From: Microbacterium lacus
GTDB lineage: Bacteria; Actinomycetota; Actinomycetes; Actinomycetales; Microbacteriaceae
Assembly: GCF_002812805.1 (NCBI RefSeq)
Contig: NZ_NMUM01000044.1
Location: forward strand, 1 to 64,000
Length of the DNA: 64,000 bases
Reading direction: 5' to 3'
Below, piece after piece: positions 8,117-15,260 of this stretch (the first letter of the stretch is position 1; the number at the start of each line of letters is the position of its first letter). The translations under genes were made by a program, and so were the position numbers. The notes under the pieces are model-generated. The model had not been told where the DNA came from. It was given only the letters and a program-made list of their open reading frames with translations, and did not search any database.

Positions 8117-9570
8117 GGATGCATCTCCTCAACGCGGGCCATGGCAGCGCCCGAGATCGACGCATCCGCAGCGGGTGCAGGATGCGCAACCGTGCGCACG
8201 GTCAGGATCTCACGTCCTGCTCTGGCAGTTACGCCCGCCTCGGGGGTGTAGACGAGTGCGCCGGCGAGGTAAGTGCCCTCGACGACACCGAAAAGCTCAC
8301 GCCCATCCCACGGCGACATCTTGTTGCGGTACTGCAGCTCGGCCGCTCGCACGGTCTGCGTCGCGTCGAGGTCGACGACGGCGAAGTGCGCCGGCGCTCC
8401 GACCGCGATCTGCCCCGCGACGCCGAGACCGGCGATCCGCGCGGGACCCGTCGTCATCAGCGGCAGGATCGTCTCGAGCGGGATGCCTCGCGCACGCGCC
8501 GCGGTCCAGATCGCCGAGAATCCGGTCTGCAGACCCGAAATTCCGCCCCAGGCGAGGGCGAAGTCGCCGCCACCCTGCTGCTTGAGTTCGAGCGTTGACG
8601 GCGAGTGGTCGCTGACGATCGCATCGATCGTGCCGTCGACGACACCCTGCCACAGGAGGTCCTGGTTGGCCGCGTCGCGGATCGGGGGGCAGCACTTGAA
8701 CTGGCCCGCGGCATCCGGCACGTCCTCGGCCCGCAGGGTCAGGTAGTGCGGACAGGTTTCGATTGTGAGCCGCACGCCGTCCGCCTTGGCGGCACGGATG
8801 TCGTCCAGCGCACCGCCGTCGGACACGTGCACGATATGCGCGCGGGCGCCGGTGCGACGGGCCGTGTTGATCACGAGCCGAATCGCCGCGCGCTCGCTCT
8901 CGGGTGGGCGTGAGGCGAGGAATGCCTCGTAGTGGGGCCCGAGAGTCTGCGCGTCGTGCACGTGCGCGGGGTCTTCGGCGTGGACGATCAGCAGCCCATC
9001 GAACGCGGCGATCTCGGCGAGCGCGGCCTCGAGCTGTTCGGCGTCCAGGTGCCCGAACTCATCGATGCCGGAGGGCATCAGGAAGCACTTGAACCCGACC
9101 ACCCCCGCCGCGGCGAGGTCGGCGAGCGATCCGAGGTTCTCGGGAACCGCACCGCCCCAGTACGCGATGTCGACGGCCAGCTTGCCGGACGTGGCGGCGC
9201 GCTTCTCGGCGAGCGCTTCGGGGGTCGTCGTCACGGGCACGCTGTTCAGCGGCATATCGACGATCGTGGTGACACCGCCCGCGGCAGCGGCGGCGGTCCC
9301 CGTCTCAAACCCTTCCCAGTCGGTGCGGCCCGGTTCGTCGAGGTGAACGTGCGAGTCGACCAGACCGGGCAAGAGGGTGAGGTGGTCGGGCAGAACGGTG
9401 ACCGGCGTGTCGGAGACGTCGACGGATGCCGCGACCCCAGCATCCGGGTCGTACTCCTCGATCGCGGCGATACGCCCGCCCTCGAGGCGAACCAGAGCGG
9501 AACGGAACGCCCCGTCGATGAACACGCGACGCGCGGCGAGCGCGCGCGGGGCGTCGGGAAGAGCGGTCAT
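8113..9570 (-). CDS. allB: Allantoinase
   Basis: A 485-residue cyclic amidohydrolase predicted to open (S)-allantoin to allantoate. Metal ligands of the dihydroorotase/hydantoinase family are visible: H74 and H76 ('VDSHVHLDEPGR'), the carboxylated lysine K161 in 'GFKCFL', H197 ('VHAED') and the late Asp of 'IVSDHSPS'. The 'GRTDWEGFETGT' block is typical of allantoinases. ATG 9570 is preferred over an in-frame TTG at 9579 because a TAAGTT -10 hexamer ends 7 nt upstream, giving a leaderless transcript. It heads the minus-strand operon; downstream genes overlap or follow closely. Confidence 0.88.
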   Translation of the reverse strand: MTALPDAPRALAARRVFIDGAFRSALVRLEGGRIAAIEEYDPDAGVAASVDVSDTPVTVLPDHLTLLPGLVDSHVHLDEPGRTDWEGFETGTAAAAAGGVTTIVDMPLNSVPVTTTPEALAEKRAATSGKLAVDIAYWGGAVPENLGSLADLAAAGVVGFKCFLMPSGIDEFGHLDAEQLEAALAEIAAFDGLLIVHAEDPAHVHDAQTLGPHYEAFLASRPPESERAAIRLVINTARRTGARAHIVHVSDGGALDDIRAAKADGVRLTIETCPHYLTLRAEDVPDAAGQFKCCPPIRDAANQDLLWQGVVDGTIDAIVSDHSPSTLELKQQGGGDFALAWGGISGLQTGFSAIWTAARARGIPLETILPLMTTGPARIAGLGVAGQIAVGAPAHFAVVDLDATQTVRAAELQYRNKMSPWDGRELFGVVEGTYLAGALVYTPEAGVTARAGREILTVRTVAHPAPAADASISGAAMARVEEMHP

Positions 9571-9577
9571 GGGCCCC

Positions 9578-9646
9578 AACTTAAAGGCCCGGCGTTTCTC
9601 GGATGTTACTCAGAGCAACATCCGAGAAATGCGGTGAGGTTACGGT
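9578..9646. promoter_or_regulatory. Symmetric divergent allB/uraD promoter region
   Basis: The -10 hexamers TAAGTT (9578-9583, minus, toward allB) and TACGGT (9641-9646, plus, toward uraD) each start exactly 29 bp from base 9612, the centre of the 35-bp palindrome. In both directions the palindrome arm (ACATCC) occupies the expected -35 position at 17-bp spacing. Both start codons then follow within 6-7 nt, implying leaderless mRNAs from both arms. Confidence 0.65.
9595..9629. promoter_or_regulatory. 35-bp near-perfect palindrome, candidate operator of the urate cluster
   Basis: Arms TTTCTCGGATGTTACTC (9595-9611) and 9613-9629 pair at 16 of 17 positions around central A9612. The site is midway between the two divergent promoters. 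No regulator gene is present in the cluster, so the binding protein is unknown and probably encoded elsewhere. Confidence 0.7.
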
Positions 9647-9652
9647 GGCCGG

Positions 9653-10165
9653 GTGCTCCTCTCCGAATTCAACGTCGCGGATGCGTCGACCGCGGCGTCC
9701 GTCGTCCGTGTGTGGGCCGACATCCCGACGTGGACGAACGCGCTCGTCGCCGAGCGGCCTTACGCATCGGTCACAGAGATCGAGGCCCTCGCCACCGCGC
9801 TTGCCGAACGCTGGAGCGTGGACGATCTCGAGGCCGCGCTCGCTCATCACCCACGCATCGGCGAACGACCGACCGCTGCGGGAGCGGAGGGTGACGCTTC
9901 GCGCCGCGAACAGGCCGCGATGACGACCGCCGCCGACGACGTGACCGCCCGGATCGCCGCGGGCAATGCGGCGTACGAGGAACGATTCGGGCGCGTGTTC
10001 CTCATCAGAGCCGCGGGGCGCACACCCGACGAGATCCTGGCGAACCTCGAGCGGCGGCTCACGAGCGACCCCGAGGCCGAGACGGTCGAGGCGACCCGGC
10101 AGCTCGCCGAGATCGCACTGCTGCGCCTGCGGGGCGCACTCACCGACGACAGGATGGGTGCATGA
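9653..10165 (+). CDS. uraD: OHCU decarboxylase
   Basis: A 170-residue 2-oxo-4-hydroxy-4-carboxy-5-ureidoimidazoline decarboxylase, third step of urate degradation, producing (S)-allantoin stereospecifically. Family motifs are 'HHPRIGE' around residues 65-72, with the catalytic His, and 'AAYEERFGRVFLIRAAGRTPDEIL'. GTG 9653 lies 6 nt after a TACGGT -10 hexamer, with no ribosome-binding site, so it is probably leaderless. The stop overlaps the uraH start (ATGA). Confidence 0.9.
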   Translation: MLLSEFNVADASTAASVVRVWADIPTWTNALVAERPYASVTEIEALATALAERWSVDDLEAALAHHPRIGERPTAAGAEGDASRREQAAMTTAADDVTARIAAGNAAYEERFGRVFLIRAAGRTPDEILANLERRLTSDPEAETVEATRQLAEIALLRLRGALTDDRMGA

Positions 10166-10500
10166 CCCCGCACCTGACGACCCACGTTCTCGATTCCACG
10201 TCCGGCACTCCCGCGGTGAACGTCGCGGTATCACTCGCGAGGCATCTTGCCGGTGGTGGCACCGAAGCCGTCGCCGAGGGCCTCACCGACGCGGATGGTC
10301 GGCTCGGCCTCGGCCCCGAGCGCCTCGAGCCCGGCATGTACGCCATCACCTTCGGCACGGGCGCATGGTTCGCCGACCAGGGCATCCCCGCCTTTTATCC
10401 CCTTGTGACCGTCACCTTCACCGTCGAAGATTCGAACCGGCACTACCACGTGCCCCTGCTGCTCAGTCCGTTCGCCTATTCCACATACCGCGGCAGCTGA
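10162..10500 (+). CDS. uraH: 5-hydroxyisourate hydrolase (transthyretin-like)
   Basis: A 112-residue HIUase that hydrolyses 5-hydroxyisourate to OHCU, between the HpxO and UraD steps. It has the N-terminal 'LTTHVLDSTSGTPA' with catalytic His, the internal 'YPLVTVTF' block, 'HYHVPLLLSPFAYSTYRGS', and the C-terminal YRGS tetrapeptide diagnostic of HIUase as opposed to true transthyretin. Length is normal. It overlaps uraD by 4 nt. Confidence 0.93.
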   Translation: MTPHLTTHVLDSTSGTPAVNVAVSLARHLAGGGTEAVAEGLTDADGRLGLGPERLEPGMYAITFGTGAWFADQGIPAFYPLVTVTFTVEDSNRHYHVPLLLSPFAYSTYRGS

Positions 10501-10523
10501 GCCGCACCGTTTCGGAGGATCAC

Positions 10524-11717
10524 GTGAAGGTCATCGTCATCGGCGCCGGCATCGGCGGCACGAGCGCCGCGATCGCGCTGCAGCGCCTCGGGCATGACGT
10601 CGTCGTGTACGACCAGATGCGTGAGAACAAGCCCGTCGGGGCTGCGCTGTCGCTGTGGTCCAACGGCGTCAAGGTGCTCAACTGGTTGGGACTGGCCGAC
10701 GAGGTCGCGGCCCTCGGCGGTCTGATGGACGACATGGCCTACTACGACGGGAAGACCGGCGAGACGCTCTGCCGCTTCAGTCTCGAACCCGTCACGACGC
10801 AGACCGGACAGCGGCCCTACCCGATCGCGCGAGCCGACCTGCAGGCGCTGTTGATGGACCGCGTCGGGATGGATCGCATCCACCTTTCGATGAAGCTCGT
10901 CGGCATCGACGACGACGGGTCGCAGGTCACCGCGACCTTCGCGGACGGATCGACCGACACGGCCGACATGCTGATCGGGGCGGATGGCGCACGCTCGATC
11001 ACCCGCGACTACGTCACCGGGGCGCGGGGACTTCCGACGATCGAGCGCACGTACTCGGGATACACGAACTTCAACGGACTCGTCCCGGCGAACACCGACA
11101 TCGGGCCTCTCGATCAGTGGACGACGTACGTGGCCGACGGCAAGCGCTGCGCCGTGATGCCGGTCGCGGGCGATCGGTTCTACTTCTTCGTCGATGTGCC
11201 GCAGCCTGCCGGCGTGCCGTACGACAAGGCCGAGGGCGCGGCACCGTTGCGCGAGGCCTTCGCGAGCTGGGCCCCCGGAGTGCAGGCCCTGCTCGACTCG
11301 ATCGACCCCGCGGCCTCCCTCAATCGCGTCGAGATCTGGGACATCGACCCGTTCGATACGTGGGTACACGGTCGGGTCGCGATCCTCGGTGACGCGGCCC
11401 ACAACACGGCGCCGGACATCGGTCAGGGTGCGTGCTCAGCGCTCGAGGACAGTTTTGCCCTCGGCATCCTGTTCGCGACGAACACCTTGGGTGTCGAAGA
11501 CACCCTGCAGCGGTACCAGCAGGTGCGCGCCGAACGCGCGGGCGATCTCGTCATCCGGGCCCGCAAGCGCGCGTGGGAGACCCACGCTTTTGATGTCGCG
11601 GCGACTCAGGAGTGGTACGACCAGCTCCGCACCGAGGACGGCACGGGGGTTATCCGCGGCATCGTCGGCAACATCGTGGACTCCCCGGTCAACCTCGGCG
11701 GGGGCATCCGGGTCTGA
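10524..11717 (+). CDS. hpxO: FAD-dependent urate hydroxylase
   Basis: A 397-residue flavoprotein monooxygenase converting urate to 5-hydroxyisourate with NADH and O2, replacing cofactor-free uricase. The Rossmann motif 'GAGIGGTSAA' is at residues 7-16. 'QWTTYVADGKRCAVMPV' and 'RFYFFVDVPQPAG' align well with what I recall of Klebsiella HpxO, and the second FAD motif is 'GDAAHNTAPDIGQGACSALED'. GTG 10524 has GGAGG 6 nt upstream. It is the last gene of the uraD-uraH-hpxO arm. Confidence 0.88.
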   Translation: MKVIVIGAGIGGTSAAIALQRLGHDVVVYDQMRENKPVGAALSLWSNGVKVLNWLGLADEVAALGGLMDDMAYYDGKTGETLCRFSLEPVTTQTGQRPYPIARADLQALLMDRVGMDRIHLSMKLVGIDDDGSQVTATFADGSTDTADMLIGADGARSITRDYVTGARGLPTIERTYSGYTNFNGLVPANTDIGPLDQWTTYVADGKRCAVMPVAGDRFYFFVDVPQPAGVPYDKAEGAAPLREAFASWAPGVQALLDSIDPAASLNRVEIWDIDPFDTWVHGRVAILGDAAHNTAPDIGQGACSALEDSFALGILFATNTLGVEDTLQRYQQVRAERAGDLVIRARKRAWETHAFDVAATQEWYDQLRTEDGTGVIRGIVGNIVDSPVNLGGGIRV

Positions 11718-11729
11718 CGCGGCCGCTCT

Positions 11730-12260
11730 TCAGGCGTGGAAGACGGCGTGGATGTCGGATCCCGCGACGGCTCGACCTCCCAGGCCGTCGAGCTCGAGCA
11801 GCACGGCAGTGCCCGCGACGCTGCCCCCGAGCCGCTCGACCAGCGTCCGTGCCGCGGCGATCGTGCCGCCCGTCGCCAGCACGTCGTCGAGCAGCAGCAC
11901 TCGTGAGCCGTGGGGCATGTCGTCGTGCGCCTCGATCTCGGCCGTTCCGTATTCGAGTGCGTACGAGACGGATGCCGCGGGCCGGGGCAGCTTGCCCGCC
12001 TTACGAATGGGGATCAGGCCGACACCCGCGGTCATCGCCGCTGCCCCAGCGAGCAGAAAGCCCCGCGCCTCGATCCCGGCGACGACGTCGTACGTCCCCG
12101 CGAAGGGCTCGATGAGGGCATCGATCGTGACCCGGAGCGCCGCGGCATCCGCGAGCAGCGGCATGATGTCGCGGAACAGGATCCCCGGCTGCGGGTAGTC
12201 CGGGATCACCGCGATGAGCGACTCGGCGCGGGCAAGGGCTGCGGGATCGGGCGTCTGCAC
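11730..12260 (-). CDS. apt: Adenine phosphoribosyltransferase
   Basis: A 176-residue type I phosphoribosyltransferase salvaging adenine to AMP with PRPP. The PRPP loop 'VLLLDDVLATGGTIAA' and the upstream 'YDVVAGIEARGFLLAGA' block are clear. GTG 12260 is chosen because TAGGGT ends 7 nt upstream (leaderless), and longer in-frame versions would translate through the palindrome at 12297-12350. It converges on hpxO with a 12-nt gap. Its presence beside a urate-degradation cluster puts salvage and catabolism of purines side by side. Confidence 0.9.
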   Translation of the reverse strand: MQTPDPAALARAESLIAVIPDYPQPGILFRDIMPLLADAAALRVTIDALIEPFAGTYDVVAGIEARGFLLAGAAAMTAGVGLIPIRKAGKLPRPAASVSYALEYGTAEIEAHDDMPHGSRVLLLDDVLATGGTIAAARTLVERLGGSVAGTAVLLELDGLGGRAVAGSDIHAVFHA

Positions 12261-12267
12261 GGGGTTC

Positions 12268-12273
12268 ACCCTA
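12268..12273 (-). promoter_or_regulatory. Leaderless -10 hexamer of apt
   Basis: TAGGGT on the minus strand is followed by 7 nt and the GTG start of apt. No convincing -35 is visible. Confidence 0.5.
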
Positions 12274-12296
12274 ACGTTTCGGTCACCCCCCTCCTC

Positions 12297-12350
12297 GATG
12301 TCCCAACTATTCACCGCACAGCTCCCCTTGCGGTGAAAAGTTGGGACATC
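12297..12350. repeat. 22-bp inverted repeat related to 2432-2481
   Basis: Arms at 12297-12318 and 12329-12350 pair at 21 of 22 positions around a 10-nt loop. The arm core GATGTCCCAACT[A/C]TTCACC is shared with the dyad at 2432-2481, differing at one base. It lies between the divergent apt and glucosidase genes and, with its partner, brackets the urate cluster. Confidence 0.85.
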
Positions 12351-12368
12351 AAGCCAATGAGCGATTGC

Positions 12369-12388
12369 GCAAGCGCTTGCACTAACGT
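12369..12388 (+). promoter_or_regulatory. LacI-type operator and -10 of the glucosidase gene
   Basis: GCAAGCGCTTGC (12369-12380) is a perfect 12-bp palindrome with the central CG typical of LacI-family operators. The -10 hexamer TAACGT (12383-12388) follows at once and the ATG comes 6 nt later. A bound repressor would block the promoter; the LacI gene is the next gene downstream. Confidence 0.65.
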
Positions 12389-12394
12389 GGTCGG

Positions 12395-14086
12395 ATGACT
12401 TCTCCCGCAAGCTCAACGCAGCCCGAGACCCGCCTGCCCTCCGGCCCCGGTTCGGAGTGGTGGCGATCCGCCGTCATCTATCAGATCTACCCCCGTTCGT
12501 TCGCGGATGCCTCGAACGACGGCATCGGCGACCTGCCCGGCATCACGTCCAAGCTCGATGACCTGCAGGAACTCGGCATCGATGCCCTGTGGCTCTCGCC
12601 GTTCATGACCTCACCGCAGAAGGATGCCGGGTACGACGTCGCTGACTACTGCGACGTCGACCCCATTTTCGGCACCCTTGCCGACTTCGACGCCATGCTC
12701 GAGGGCGCCCATGCCCGCGGCATCCGTGTGATCGTCGATCTGGTCCCGAACCACTCCTCGGACCAGCACGTGTGGTTCCAGGCCGCCCTGGCGGCGGCGC
12801 CCGGCAGTCCCGAGCGCGCCCGCTACATGTTCCGCGACGGTGTCGGCGAGAACGGCGAGCTGCCGCCGAACAACTGGGAGTCGGTCTTCGGCGGGCCCGC
12901 CTGGACGCGGGTCGTCGAACCCGACGGAACACCAGGCCAGTGGTACCTGCACCTGTTCGACACCTCGCAGCCCGACTTCGACTGGTCAAACGACGAGGTG
13001 CGGGAGGGATTCCGCGGCGTGCTGCGCTTCTGGCTCGACCGCGGCGTCGACGGGTTCCGCGTGGACGTCGCTCACGGACTCGTGAAGAAGGACGGTCTGC
13101 CCGACTACACGCCCCCCGCAGACGCCGCGTCCATGGGCGGCGAAGAGGCCGACGTCCCGTACTGGGGTCAGCCGGGCGTCCACGAGATCTATCGGGATTG
13201 GCATGTGCTGCTCGCGGAATATGAGGGCGATCGTGCCCTTGCCGCAGAGGCCTGGCTCCCGTCGCCGGCCAAGACGGCACTCTGGGTACGTCCGGATGAG
13301 ATGCACCAGGCGTTCAACTTCGAGTACCTCGAGACGCCGTGGAACGCACCGAAGCTCCGCGCTGTCGTTGCCGAATCGCTCGCGGCATATGGCGCGGTGG
13401 ATGCACCGAGCACCTGGGTGCTGTCGAACCACGACGTGATTCGCCACGCCTCCCGGCTCGCGCTCACGGGCGATGTTCCGCAGGGAACCGGTATCGGCCC
13501 CCTGTCCGAGGTGCAGCCGATCCCCGAGCTGGGCCTGCGACGCGCACGCGCCGCGAGCACGATGATGCTCGCGCTCCCCGGCTCCGCATACCTCTACCAG
13601 GGCGAAGAACTCGGCCTTCCCGAGGCCGTCGACCTGCCCGACGATGCCCGGCAGGACCCGACGTGGTTCCGCACCCACGGCGAGCGCTACGGGCGGGACG
13701 GATGCCGCGTGCCGATCCCCTGGACCGCGGACGGGCCCTCCTATGGCTTCAACTCCTCCGGGGAATCCTGGCTCCCGCAGCCGACGCAGTGGGCCGAACT
13801 CGCCCGCGACGTGCAGCGGAATCAGCCCGACTCGACGCTCTCGCTCTACCGTCGCGCCCTGGCGGAGCGGCGCGCGCACGCGGTGGGCACCGGCGAACTC
13901 GAATGGCTTGACGGCTACGGGGACGACGTGCTCGCGTTCCGCAATGGCGACATCACGGTGATTGCGAACGTCGGCGCGACGCCGGTGCAGCTGCCCGCCG
14001 GCGCGACCGTTGTGCTGGCGAGCGCACCCCTCGAGGACGGCGCGATCGGTTCGGACACGACCGTCTGGCTCGAGGGCGGCCGCTAG
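12395..14086 (+). CDS. GH13 alpha-glucosidase (oligo-1,6-glucosidase type)
   Basis: A 563-residue cytoplasmic glycoside hydrolase with no signal peptide. The (beta/alpha)8 signatures are 'DLVPNHSSDQH' (region I), 'GFRVDVAHGL' with nucleophile D224, 'ALAAEAW' with acid/base E285, and 'VLSNHDV' with D347. 'QKDAGYDVADYCDVDPIFG' fits alpha-1,4/1,6-glucosidases acting on maltose or isomaltose-type oligosaccharides. Exact linkage preference cannot be read. The gene appears leaderless and controlled by the LacI regulator 8 nt downstream. No sugar transporter is adjacent. Confidence 0.88.
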   Translation: MTSPASSTQPETRLPSGPGSEWWRSAVIYQIYPRSFADASNDGIGDLPGITSKLDDLQELGIDALWLSPFMTSPQKDAGYDVADYCDVDPIFGTLADFDAMLEGAHARGIRVIVDLVPNHSSDQHVWFQAALAAAPGSPERARYMFRDGVGENGELPPNNWESVFGGPAWTRVVEPDGTPGQWYLHLFDTSQPDFDWSNDEVREGFRGVLRFWLDRGVDGFRVDVAHGLVKKDGLPDYTPPADAASMGGEEADVPYWGQPGVHEIYRDWHVLLAEYEGDRALAAEAWLPSPAKTALWVRPDEMHQAFNFEYLETPWNAPKLRAVVAESLAAYGAVDAPSTWVLSNHDVIRHASRLALTGDVPQGTGIGPLSEVQPIPELGLRRARAASTMMLALPGSAYLYQGEELGLPEAVDLPDDARQDPTWFRTHGERYGRDGCRVPIPWTADGPSYGFNSSGESWLPQPTQWAELARDVQRNQPDSTLSLYRRALAERRAHAVGTGELEWLDGYGDDVLAFRNGDITVIANVGATPVQLPAGATVVLASAPLEDGAIGSDTTVWLEGGR

Positions 14087-14094
14087 GCACGACC

Positions 14095-15150
14095 GTGGTC
14101 GGCATCGACGAGGTTGCTCGTGCGGCCGGTGTCTCGACCGCGACCGTCTCGCGTGCGCTGAGCGGTCGCGGTCGGGTGTCGGCCGCAACACGGATGCGGG
14201 TGGAGCAGGCGGCTGATCGCCTGGGCTACGTCGTCCAGGCGTCGGCATCGAGTTTGGCGTCGGGCCGCACCCGCAGCATCGGCGTGCTGCTGCCCCTCCT
14301 CGATCCGTGGTTCTTCAGCACGGTATTGGGCGGTATCGCCGACAGCCTCGCGCAGCGCGGTTACGACATCACGCTGTATGTGCTGAGCCACGACCCGGCA
14401 GCGCGTGCCGCGATGTTCGGTACGTTCCTGCGCCGCCGCCGCGTGGATGCCGTGATCGCCGTCTCGATCGACCTCGCCGAAGCGGAATCCGAGGCGCTGG
14501 TCGGCGTGGGCGTGCCTGTTGTGCGGATCGGTGGCGCGCACCCGCATATGACGAGCTTGGCGGTCGATGACGAGGCGGTCGGAGCCCTCGCTTCGTCGCA
14601 CCTCCTCCAGCTCGGGCACCGCATCATTGCGCACATCGGGGCGCTCCCCCAGTTCGACAGCGACTTCCGCGTGCCCTCCCAGCGGCGGCGGGGGTACGAA
14701 CGGGCGCTGAGGGATGCCGGGGTGGCGCCCGAGAACGAGCTGTTCGAAGCATCCGATTTCACGATCGCGGGGGGCGCGGCGGCGGCTACCCGGCTGCTGA
14801 CGGAGCGGACGGAGCGACCGACGGCGATCTTCGCGGCGAGCGACGAGATGGCGGTCGGCGCGATGCTGACGGCTCGCGAGCTCGGCATACGCGTACCGGA
14901 GGACCTCTCGGTCGTCGGCGTGGACGGGCACGAGCTCGGAGCCTCGTTTCGGTTGACGAGTATCGACCAGTTCCCGCGCGAGCAGGGTGTGCGGGCGGCC
15001 GAGACCGTGCTCGACCTGCTCGAGCCCCGTCCGACGACGGATGCTCCGCCGCCCCACACCGTTCTGCCCTTCGAACTCGTGGTGCGCGCATCGACCGCAC
15101 CGCCGCCGTCCGCCCCGCCGACCCCACCAGATCCGCTCGCCTGGCAGTAG
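14095..15150 (+). CDS. LacI-family transcriptional regulator of the glucosidase gene
   Basis: A 351-residue LacI/GalR repressor. The N-terminal HTH 'GIDEVARAAGVSTATVSRAL' is followed by the hinge helix ('LASGRTRSIGVLLP') and a periplasmic-binding-protein-like effector domain with 'AIFAASDEMAVGAML' and 'VVGVDGHELG'. GTG 14095 is 8 nt after the glucosidase stop, so the two form an operon and regulation is probably autogenous through the operator at 12369-12380. The Pro-rich C-terminus ends inside the left arm of the dyad at 15135-15195. Confidence 0.88.
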   Translation: MVGIDEVARAAGVSTATVSRALSGRGRVSAATRMRVEQAADRLGYVVQASASSLASGRTRSIGVLLPLLDPWFFSTVLGGIADSLAQRGYDITLYVLSHDPAARAAMFGTFLRRRRVDAVIAVSIDLAEAESEALVGVGVPVVRIGGAHPHMTSLAVDDEAVGALASSHLLQLGHRIIAHIGALPQFDSDFRVPSQRRRGYERALRDAGVAPENELFEASDFTIAGGAAAATRLLTERTERPTAIFAASDEMAVGAMLTARELGIRVPEDLSVVGVDGHELGASFRLTSIDQFPREQGVRAAETVLDLLEPRPTTDAPPPHTVLPFELVVRASTAPPPSAPPTPPDPLAWQ

Positions 15151-15195
15151 ATGCGCGTTCCAGCCAGCCGAGGTCGCACGTACTGCCAGGCGAGC
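15135..15195. repeat. 15-bp perfect dyad with 31-nt loop
   Basis: GCTCGCCTGGCAGTA (15135-15149) and its exact complement (15181-15195). The left arm overlaps the last codons and stop of the LacI gene, so it can act as its terminator although no U-tract follows. Confidence 0.75.
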
Positions 15196-15247
15196 CGATC
15201 AAGCCAGGCGGGCGGGGCGGATCCGGGTACGGCATCGACGGCCCGCG

Positions 15248-15253
15248 TAGGCT
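15248..15253 (+). promoter_or_regulatory. Leaderless -10 hexamer of the M20 amidohydrolase gene
   Basis: TAGGCT is followed by 7 nt and the ATG at 15261; no ribosome-binding site is present. Confidence 0.5.
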
Positions 15254-15260
15254 CGGGCGC

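Noticed and set aside
12260..12416. Upstream extension of apt through the palindrome
   Set aside because: The extra residues match nothing in APRT, and a leaderless-type -10 fits GTG 12260.
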